Below, piece by piece: positions 1 to 5,623 of a stretch of DNA of 22,911 nucleotides. The notes under the pieces are model-generated. The model saw only the letters and a list, made by a program, of their open reading frames with translations, was not told the DNA's origin and did not search any database. This DNA comes from CAYLNK01 sp964384675. Lineage in GTDB: Bacteria > Acidobacteriota > Thermoanaerobaculia > UBA5066. The position numbers and the translations under genes are program-made. Positions within the stretch are counted from its first letter, which is position 1; each line of letters opens with the position of its first letter. The DNA is taken from assembly GCA_964384675.1 (NCBI GenBank), contig CAYLNK010000069.1, forward strand, positions 1-22,911. The letters run 5' to 3'.

Positions 1-1043
1 AAAGCCGTCGGACGCCGCCCGCGCCGGCGCGCCAGGCGCGCCGCGAAGTGGCGGGCCAGGAGCGGCACGTCCTCGCGCCGCTCCTCGAGCCGCGGCACGC
101 GGATCGGCACCACGGCGAGGCGGAAGTAGAGGTCCTCCCGGAACGTGCCGGAGCGGATCATGGCGGGGAGGTCGCGGTTCGTCGCGGCGACGATCCGCAC
201 GTCGGTGGCGATCGCCTTCGTCCCGCCGACGCGCGTGATCCTCCCGTCCTGGATCGCGCGCAGCACCTTGGCCTGCGTGCGCGGCGACATGTCGCCCACC
301 TCGTCCAGGAAGAGCGTGCCGCCGTCGGCCTGCTCCCACTTCCCCTTGCGGTCCTCGCTCGCCCCGGTGAACGAGCCCTTCAGGTGGCCGAACAGCTCGC
401 TCTCGATCAGCTCCTCCGGGATCGCGGCGCCGTTCACCTCCACGAAGGGGCGCGCGGCGCGGGGCGAGAGGCGATGGAGGGCGCGCGCCACCAGCTCCTT
501 GCCGACGCCGCTCTCGCCGGTGATCAGGACGCGCACCTCCGACGCCGCCGCCCGGGCGATCTCCTCCTTCAGGCGGGTCATCGCCGGACCCTCGCCCAGG
601 AGCGTCTCCTCCTCGGCCTCGCGGGCCCGCCGGGCCGACAGCTCGTCCTTGAGAGCGTCCCGCTCGCGGGCGAGGAGCTTCCGCTCCAGCGCCTTCTCGA
701 GGGTCAGGAGCACGCGCTCGAGCGAGAGCGGCTTCTCCAGGAAGTCGTCCGCGCCGCGCTTCACCGCGCCCACGGCGGTCTCCACGGTGCCGTGTCCGGA
801 GATCATCACGATCGGCACGTCGACGCCGGCGGCCCGCAGCCGGTCGAGGACGACGAGGCCGTCGAGGTCGGGGAGCCAGACGTCCAGGAAGACGGCGTCG
901 GGGCGCGGCGAGTCTCCGCCGAAGCTCTCCAGCGCCTCGGCGCCCGTCCCGGCGGTGAGGACCTCGTAGCCCTCGTCCCCGAGGATCTGGCCGAGGGTCT
1001 TGCGGATCCCCGGCTCGTCGTCGCAGACGAGGACGCGCGTCAT
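1..1043 (-). CDS. ntrX: NtrX-like sigma-54-dependent response regulator (partial, C-terminus off left edge)
   Basis: This is the response-regulator partner of the adjacent NtrY kinase and should activate sigma-54 promoters when phosphorylated. From the ATG at 1043, 347 codons are visible. The receiver domain (about residues 1-120) has the acidic pair D8/D9, phospho-acceptor D54 in FLDVWLPD, and the EKP lysine. It is followed by a linker and an AAA+ domain with Walker A GESGVGKE (about 496-520), the sigma-54 contact loop GSFTGA (360-377) and Walker B LFLDEVGDM (288-314). The FREDLYFRL segment and the RRED motif follow near the edge. The DNA-binding helix-turn-helix lies outside the window. The start is 22 bp after the ntrY stop, so both are probably on one mRNA. 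GSFTGA in place of GAFTGA is a common variant. The family is very secure; NtrX rather than another NtrC-class regulator is inferred from the NtrY neighbour. Confidence 0.93.
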   Translation of the reverse strand, partial: MTRVLVCDDEPGIRKTLGQILGDEGYEVLTAGTGAEALESFGGDSPRPDAVFLDVWLPDLDGLVVLDRLRAAGVDVPIVMISGHGTVETAVGAVKRGADDFLEKPLSLERVLLTLEKALERKLLARERDALKDELSARRAREAEEETLLGEGPAMTRLKEEIARAAASEVRVLITGESGVGKELVARALHRLSPRAARPFVEVNGAAIPEELIESELFGHLKGSFTGASEDRKGKWEQADGGTLFLDEVGDMSPRTQAKVLRAIQDGRITRVGGTKAIATDVRIVAATNRDLPAMIRSGTFREDLYFRLAVVPIRVPRLEERREDVPLLARHFAARLARRRGRRPTA

Positions 1044-1065
1044 CGCCGGCCCCGGCGGCAGCGGG

Positions 1066-3228
1066 TCACGCGGCGGGCCATTCGAGGACGAAGCGGCATC
1101 CCGTGGGGGAATTCTCCTCCACGAAGACGCGCCCGGCGTGCTCGGCTGCGATGCGCGCGGTGATCGCGAGGCCGAGGCCGGTCCCGCGGGGCTTCGTCGA
1201 GTAGGCCGGGTCGAAAACGCGCGGCCGGTCCGCCTCCGGGATCCCCGGTCCGTCGTCGGCGACCACGAGCCGCGCCGTGCCGCCCTCGACCGCCCCGGCG
1301 ACGCGCACCGCCCCGCCGGACGGCGTCGCGGAGACGGCGTTGTCGACGAGGTTGATCAGCGCGCGCTTGAGCTGCTCGGCGTCGGCGCGCACGGGCGGGA
1401 GCGGGGTCGGCGGCAGCTCCGCCGAGACCGAGACGCCCTTCTTCACGCCCGCGTAGAGCTTCGTCACCTGCTGCACCACGGCGGAGAGGTCGGTCTCGGC
1501 GAGGTCCGCGGCGGGGAGGCGCGCGAAGCGACCGAACGCGTCCACGAGGGCCGACAACGTCCGGACCTCCTCGACGATCGTCGACGCCCCCTCCTCGACC
1601 ACCGCCGGAAGCCCCGCGGCACCCGAGGCCGCGCGGCGCCGCATCCGCTCGGCGGCGAGGCGGATCGGGGTCAGGGGGTTCTTGATCTCGTGCGCCATGC
1701 GGCGGGCCGCCTCCTCCCAGGCCGCCGCCCGCTCGGCCTTCACCAGGGCGGTGGTGTCCTCGAGCGTGACGACCCACGACGCCGCCTCGCCCGGCTGCGC
1801 CGGCACCCGCGCCAGCCGCGCCTCCACGACCAGCCCCTCGCCCCCGCGCAACAGGTGGAGCGTCGCCTCCCGCGGGCCGGTGCCGTCGACGGCCCGGTCC
1901 AGCAGCTCGCGGACGGGGGCGACGCTGGGGCAGGAGAGGAGCTCGTCGAGGGTCGATGGCGCGGGGCCCTCGGCGCGGCCCAGCAGCCGCCGCGCCCGCT
2001 CGTTCGTCCCGAGGAGGCGGCGATCGTCGGTGAAGCCGATGACGCCGGCCTCGAGGTGAGCCAGGATCGTCTTCATCACGCGCCTCTCGTCGTCGAGGCG
2101 GCGGTTCGTCTCGGCCATCTCGGCCGCGGCGGCGACGAGCCGCTCGCGGTTCCCCTTCAGCTCCGCCGTCATCGAGTTGAAGGCCCCGGAGAGCGCGGCG
2201 ATCTCGTCGCCTCCCTCGACCTCGACGAGCGCGTCGAAGTCGCCGGCGCCGACCCGGCGGGCCGACTTGGCGAGAGCCGCGATCGGGCGGGTGACCCGTC
2301 GCGCCAGGAGGAGCCCCGCCCAGACGGCCGCGAGAAGCACGAGGAACGCGAGCAGCAGGAAGAACAGCACCTGCACGGCGGCGAGGGACGCGCGTTCCGA
2401 CTCGAGCGCCGCGTAGGCGGCCGTCGCGCGCGCCAGGGCCCGCAGGTTGGCGGCCTCGGCGGGCGGGTCGTACACGCCGAGCACGAGGACGCCCCCGGGA
2501 AGCGCCATCACGCTCCGGCCGATCTGCGCGCCGCTCGAGAGCGCCTCCAGGCGGCGCGAGACGCCGCGGCCGCGCGCCTCCTCGATCCAGCCCGGACCGG
2601 GATCGTTCACCTGGCGCACGGGCCAGCGAGGGCTCGACACCGCCACGGGAGAGGCCCCGTCGGGCGCCCCGTCGGGTCTCCACTCCAGGAGGTCGAGGCC
2701 GCTCGATTCCCGCGCGGCCGAGAGCGCGGCGAGCCGCTCGACGTCGGTCCGCGCCGCGGCCAGGGGCCCGGCCAGCCGCTCTCCGGTGCGCGTCTCGAGC
2801 GCCGCCGCCCGTTCCCGCAGGAGGTCCGAGACGGCCTGACCGGCACGGGCGGTCTCGGCCACCGCCGGCTGGAACCAGGTCTCCACGCTCCGCTGGAGGA
2901 GGCCGGTCGTCGGGAGCATCAGGAGGGCGATCGGCAGGAGCGCCAGGCCCACGTACGTGCCGACGATCCGGAGGCGGAAGCGCGATCCGAAGACGCCGCT
3001 CCGCGCGTCGACCAGGAGGTGGACGGCGTTCCGGCCCAGCACGAAGACGAGGACCAGGATGAGGAGGACGACGATGTAGAAGAGGACGAACAGGAGCACG
3101 CGGTTCGTGGCGGCCGCCGGGGAGAGGGAGCGCGCGCGCAGCGCCAGGGCGTAGAGCGCCGTGAGCGACACGCCGAGGGCCAGTCCGATCGCGACGAGGA
3201 TCCGGTTGTCGCGGGTCCACGGCCTCAT
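1066..3228 (-). CDS. ntrY: NtrY-like membrane sensor histidine kinase
   Basis: This 720-residue inner-membrane kinase should phosphorylate the NtrX-like regulator encoded just downstream. Hydrophobic segments lie near residues 10-30, 43-65, 88-108 and 285-308, with a periplasmic region of about 175 residues between the third and fourth. A HAMP linker (about 308-360) and a PAS-like region (about 380-495) follow. The dimerisation helix carries the H-box AHEIKNPLTPIRL with phospho-acceptor H513. The ATPase domain has the N-box around N626-N630, DDGPGIP (658-664) and GTGLGLA (682-688). This topology is typical of NtrY. The ATG at 3228 overlaps the stop of the DUF4390 gene by 4 bp, indicating translational coupling; the reading frame stays open further upstream, but that part only shadows the DUF4390 gene. 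NtrY is linked to nitrogen, redox or envelope control in other bacteria; the signal here is unknown. Confidence 0.93.
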   Translation of the reverse strand: MRPWTRDNRILVAIGLALGVSLTALYALALRARSLSPAAATNRVLLFVLFYIVVLLILVLVFVLGRNAVHLLVDARSGVFGSRFRLRIVGTYVGLALLPIALLMLPTTGLLQRSVETWFQPAVAETARAGQAVSDLLRERAAALETRTGERLAGPLAAARTDVERLAALSAARESSGLDLLEWRPDGAPDGASPVAVSSPRWPVRQVNDPGPGWIEEARGRGVSRRLEALSSGAQIGRSVMALPGGVLVLGVYDPPAEAANLRALARATAAYAALESERASLAAVQVLFFLLLAFLVLLAAVWAGLLLARRVTRPIAALAKSARRVGAGDFDALVEVEGGDEIAALSGAFNSMTAELKGNRERLVAAAAEMAETNRRLDDERRVMKTILAHLEAGVIGFTDDRRLLGTNERARRLLGRAEGPAPSTLDELLSCPSVAPVRELLDRAVDGTGPREATLHLLRGGEGLVVEARLARVPAQPGEAASWVVTLEDTTALVKAERAAAWEEAARRMAHEIKNPLTPIRLAAERMRRRAASGAAGLPAVVEEGASTIVEEVRTLSALVDAFGRFARLPAADLAETDLSAVVQQVTKLYAGVKKGVSVSAELPPTPLPPVRADAEQLKRALINLVDNAVSATPSGGAVRVAGAVEGGTARLVVADDGPGIPEADRPRVFDPAYSTKPRGTGLGLAITARIAAEHAGRVFVEENSPTGCRFVLEWPAA

Positions 3229-3806
3229 GGCGGCTCCGTACCCGTGGCCTCGGCGTCCTCCCGCCACTCGAAGATCCCGGAGCGCGTCCAGTCGGTCTCC
3301 TCGCTGGTCGGCACGACGCCCAGCGAGACCGCCGAGCCGTAGACGCAGCGCACGCGGACGACGAGCTTCTTGCCGAGGAGGTGCTTGCCCATCGTGAACG
3401 ACGGCACGTCGGGAAGCTCCGACAGGGCGCGGGTCGCCTCGGCCTTGCCGTTGACGACGCGGCTCTCCAGGAGGCGGTCGTCGAGCCGGCGCTCGACCAG
3501 GTAGTCGGCCGTCTCGGGCCGGTACGTCGCGGTGACGGCGTAGCGCCTCTCGTCCTTGAGGCCGTTCGGCCAGACGTTCCGGAAATGGAAGAGCCGGATC
3601 TCCCACGTCGTCGTCGTGGGGAGGCCCGACGCCAGGCGCTGGGCCACGCTGGCGGGGAGCCCTGGCGACAGGGTCGCCCAGACCCTCACGTCGCGCCCGG
3701 CGAAGTGGGTGGAGACCCCGGGGATCCGCGGAAGCGAGGATCCGTCACCGGCTCCCAGGAGGAACGGCAGGACCGCGAGGAGAGGCAAGAGGGACCACCG
3801 GCGCAC
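3225..3806 (-). CDS. DUF4390 family exported protein
   Basis: This 193-residue protein has an N-terminal hydrophobic stretch (WSLLPLLAVLPFLLGAG, about residues 4-20) that looks like a signal peptide or anchor, so it is probably periplasmic. The remainder is predicted beta-rich, with the features I associate with DUF4390: a WEIRLFHF-type strand, the YLVERRLD region and a C-terminal half ending near the SGIFEWR segment. DUF4390 proteins have no established function but often sit directly upstream of an ntrY-like kinase, as here. The 4-bp overlap with ntrY suggests a shared role, perhaps signal input for the kinase's periplasmic domain; that is inference. The GTG start at 3806 gives a sensible signal peptide. 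There is no Shine-Dalgarno sequence, but TAAAGT stands exactly six bases before the GTG. The family call rests on memory of the pattern plus gene order. Confidence 0.72.
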   Translation of the reverse strand: MRRWSLLPLLAVLPFLLGAGDGSSLPRIPGVSTHFAGRDVRVWATLSPGLPASVAQRLASGLPTTTTWEIRLFHFRNVWPNGLKDERRYAVTATYRPETADYLVERRLDDRLLESRVVNGKAEATRALSELPDVPSFTMGKHLLGKKLVVRVRCVYGSAVSLGVVPTSEETDWTRSGIFEWREDAEATGTEPP

Positions 3807-3812
3807 GCGGCC

Positions 3813-3818
3813 ACTTTA
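3813..3818 (-). promoter_or_regulatory. Candidate -10 element for a leaderless DUF4390-ntrYX transcript
   Basis: On the minus strand, TAAAGT is followed by six bases and then the GTG start codon. TANNNT-N6-start is the usual layout of leaderless genes, and no Shine-Dalgarno sequence is present. It would let the DUF4390-ntrY-ntrX genes be transcribed independently of lpxC. No -35 box was recognised. Confidence 0.4.
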
Positions 3819-3843
3819 AGGCCGAGGAGCGCCGCGACGGGAC

Positions 3844-4713
3844 CTACGACGTCATCGAGAGCGCCGCGGGCTCCTCCTGCCGGCCCCCGCCCACGCTCTC
3901 CCGGAGCAGCTTCGCGAGCCCCGCGTGGAGGGCGTGCCCGGCCTTGTGGGCGATCACGTGCCCCAGGACCGGCCGCCCGAGGAGGGCGAGGTCGCCGAGA
4001 AGATCCAGCACTTTGTGGCGGACGAGCTCGTCCGGGAACCTCAGCTCGGTCTCCACGCGCTCCTCGCCGATCACGATGCAGTTGTCGAGGGCGGCGCCTC
4101 GGGCCAGGCCGTGCCTCTTGAGGGTCTCGTACTCGGCCCGGAAGCCGAACGTCCGCGCGGGCGCGACGTGCCGGGCATACGTCTCGGGCGACAGGACGAT
4201 CGTCATCGACTGCCGGCCCACGGCCGGGTGGGGGAAGTCGATCGTGTAGGTGACGCGCAGGTCGCGGGCGGGCCGGATCTCGATCCGCTTGCCGCCTGTG
4301 CCCGTGAGGGCGAGCGTCCGGGTGGGGGCGATGGGATCGGTCTTGTGAGGCTGCCACACGACCCCGGCCTGCGAGAACGCGTTCAGCCACGGGGTGGAGC
4401 TGCCGTCGAGGATGGGGACCTCGGCGGTGTCGATCTCCACGAGCAGGTTGTCGAGGCCCTGTCCGAAGGCCGCCGAGAGGAGGTGCTCGACGGTGGAAAC
4501 CTCCCCCCCTCGCGGACCCAGCGAGGTGGCGTGATCGAAGTGCCCGGCCTCCTCGGCGAGCGCCGGGACGAAGCGATCGACGTCCGTCCGGTAGAACACG
4601 ATGCCGTGATCCGGCTCGGCGGGATGGAGGATGACGTTGGCCGGCCGGCCCGTGTGGAGCCCGACCCCGGAGACACGGATCGGACGGGCGAGCGTCTGCT
4701 GCGATCTCGGCAT
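3844..4713 (-). CDS. lpxC: UDP-3-O-acyl-N-acetylglucosamine deacetylase LpxC
   Basis: This is the cytoplasmic zinc enzyme for the committed step of lipid A synthesis, removing acetate from UDP-3-O-acyl-GlcNAc. The 289-residue length fits the family (about 300). The zinc-binding and catalytic residues are visible: E76-H77 in STVEHLLSA, H233 and D237 in RHKVLDLLGDLALLG, and the catalytic histidine H260 in HKAGHALH. The ILDGSSTPW motif (101-109) and the N-terminal SGVGLHTG motif (15-22) are also intact. The gene lies 37 bp upstream of the DUF4390 gene on the same strand and diverges from the thioredoxin-fold gene. The ATG at 4713 has no clear Shine-Dalgarno sequence; TAGTCC sits six bases before it. 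The gene indicates an outer membrane with lipid A. Confidence 0.97.
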   Translation of the reverse strand: MPRSQQTLARPIRVSGVGLHTGRPANVILHPAEPDHGIVFYRTDVDRFVPALAEEAGHFDHATSLGPRGGEVSTVEHLLSAAFGQGLDNLLVEIDTAEVPILDGSSTPWLNAFSQAGVVWQPHKTDPIAPTRTLALTGTGGKRIEIRPARDLRVTYTIDFPHPAVGRQSMTIVLSPETYARHVAPARTFGFRAEYETLKRHGLARGAALDNCIVIGEERVETELRFPDELVRHKVLDLLGDLALLGRPVLGHVIAHKAGHALHAGLAKLLRESVGGGRQEEPAALSMTS

Positions 4714-4782
4714 CGAGGCGGACTAAGCACTGGCGATGCCAGGGCGCGCCCCGTGTCCTGTGGCGTTCCTCACGGTGCGGGT

Positions 4783-4822
4783 GTGGCGAAAACGCCACGG
4801 GTGCGGCGCGAGAGCCGCACCC
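4783..4822. repeat. Two adjacent perfect stem-loops in the divergent lpxC / thioredoxin-fold intergenic region
   Basis: The first stem pairs GTGGCG (4783-4788) with CGCCAC (4793-4798) around an AAAA loop. The second starts at the next base: GGGTGCGGC (4799-4807) pairs perfectly with GCCGCACCC (4814-4822) around a 6-base loop. There is no T-run, so neither looks like a classical terminator. The pair lies 24 bp before the downstream ATG and just upstream of a TACAAT hexamer, so it could be a protein-binding site in the divergent promoter region. Confidence 0.6.
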
Positions 4823-4832
4823 GCCGGCGCCC

Positions 4833-4838
4833 TACAAT
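4833..4838 (+). promoter_or_regulatory. Candidate -10 hexamer TACAAT for the thioredoxin-fold gene
   Basis: TACAAT differs from TATAAT at one position and stands eight bases before the ATG at 4847. No Shine-Dalgarno sequence lies between them, so the transcript may be leaderless or nearly so. No -35 box was recognised; its expected position falls inside the second stem-loop. Confidence 0.45.
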
Positions 4839-4846
4839 CCCGCCCG

Positions 4847-5410
4847 ATGAGAGTCTCCCAGCGCCGCTCCATTCTCGCCGTGGGCCTGCTCGCGGTCTTC
4901 GCCGCGGGAGCGTACGCCTACTGGCTTTCCCTGGTCCCGGCGAGCCATCCCGATCACGACCACGGGATCCTGAACCTGGATGCCGGCGGGCACCTCCTGG
5001 TGAAGACGCGCTCCGGGAAGGACCGCAACCTGGTGGGACGGCCCGGCAAGGTGATGGTCGTCAGCTTCTTCTCCACCCGGGCGGCGGGGGCCGCCCGCGA
5101 GCTCGGGGCGCTCCTCGACCTGCAGGCCGTCTCGCCCGGGACCGACTTCGTCTACATCGCCCAGGACCCGGACTTCGCGACCGTGGACGCCTGGCTCGCC
5201 GCGGCCGGGCTGAAGCCCGTCGACCCGAACAGCTTCGTCCTCGACCCGTCGGGAGAGACGACCCAGAAGCTGAACAGCAAGAGGCCTCTGGAGACGATGT
5301 TCTTCACCGCGGAGGGGAAGCTCTCGTCGCAGGGGCGTGGCCGCGCCGACCTGGCGACCGAGGGGGCCGGGATGATCCGGCAGGCCTCCGCGGGCGGGAC
5401 GATCGAATAG
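4847..5410 (+). CDS. Membrane-anchored thioredoxin-fold (redoxin/TlpA-like) protein without cysteines
   Basis: This 187-residue protein has one N-terminal membrane segment (about residues 9-29) and probably faces the periplasm. The remainder reads like a TlpA/redoxin domain: KTRSGKDRNLVGRPGKVMVVSFF matches the strand leading to the active site, followed by an alpha-beta-alpha pattern and an FVLDPSGE strand. Where TlpA proteins have WCPPC, this one has STRAAGAAR, and there is no cysteine anywhere in the protein. Thiol-disulfide chemistry is therefore impossible; a structural, chaperone-like or ligand-binding role is more likely, though nothing shows which. The start at 4847 is chosen because the in-frame extension to 4736 encodes no plausible protein and crosses the stem-loops. 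The gene stands alone between lpxC and a TonB receptor. Fold assignment is moderate; function is unknown. Confidence 0.65.
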   Translation: MRVSQRRSILAVGLLAVFAAGAYAYWLSLVPASHPDHDHGILNLDAGGHLLVKTRSGKDRNLVGRPGKVMVVSFFSTRAAGAARELGALLDLQAVSPGTDFVYIAQDPDFATVDAWLAAAGLKPVDPNSFVLDPSGETTQKLNSKRPLETMFFTAEGKLSSQGRGRADLATEGAGMIRQASAGGTIE

Positions 5411-5463
5411 GCCCGGGGCGTTCGGTAGAACGCCCGGGGCGTTCGGCAGAACGCCCGGGGCGT
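5411..5463. repeat. Two and a half tandem copies of a 21-bp hairpin-forming repeat
   Basis: Directly after the stop codon of the thioredoxin-fold gene, a 21-bp unit beginning GCCCGGGGCGTTCGG occurs at 5411-5431 and 5432-5452, differing at one base (T/C). Eleven bases of a third copy follow. Each unit boundary forms an 8-bp stem, GGGCGTTC with GAACGCCC (5416-5423/5428-5435 and 5437-5444/5449-5456), with 4-base loops. Position suggests a role in transcript end formation or 3' stability; there is no T-run. Confidence 0.7.
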
Positions 5464-5584
5464 GGCCCGAATCAGACTTTCGTAGCCGTCCCCAACTTCC
5501 TGGGGCTCCGTCCCCTCGTTCCCCGGGATCGGGGCTTCCGTCCCGTCCCGCCGGGGAACCGACCCATTCCGATCGAACCCCCGT

Positions 5585-5616
5585 CCCCGATCCGCCACCT
5601 TCGAAGGCGATTGGGG
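5585..5616 (+). promoter_or_regulatory. Leader hairpin covering the ribosome binding site of the first TonB receptor
   Basis: CCCCGAT (5585-5591) and CGCC (5593-5596) pair with GGCG (5606-5609) and ATTGGGG (5610-5616). This makes 11 pairs, one of them G-T, with one bulged C and a 9-base loop. The right arm includes the G-run (5613-5617) that is the only Shine-Dalgarno-like sequence before the GTG at 5624. The hairpin could therefore limit translation. The rest of 5464-5584 shows no clear promoter; a CCCCA/TGGGG stem at about 5499-5514 is the only other structure I noticed. Confidence 0.4.
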
Positions 5617-5623
5617 GTGCCAC

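Noticed and set aside
274..282. GH28 NND in place of NTD as a loss of function (residue numbers of the GH28 protein; motif at about 22038-22064 in the window)
   Set aside because: The catalytic aspartates D277, D298 and D299 remain, and NND is, as far as I recall, a normal variant in bacterial exo-type GH28 enzymes.
1000..3342. A 780-codon plus-strand open frame opposite ntrY
   Set aside because: It is antisense to a kinase with all its motifs intact, has arginine-, glutamate- and glycine-rich low-complexity translation and no domain. Long antisense frames are expected in DNA with strong third-position GC.
1066..3606. Longer NtrY reading with 126 extra N-terminal residues
   Set aside because: The extension overlaps the DUF4390 gene, has no membrane or signal features, and the ATG at 3228 forms the usual 4-bp stop/start overlap.
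5411..5463. CRISPR array
   Set aside because: The repeats are contiguous with no spacers, and no cas gene is nearby.
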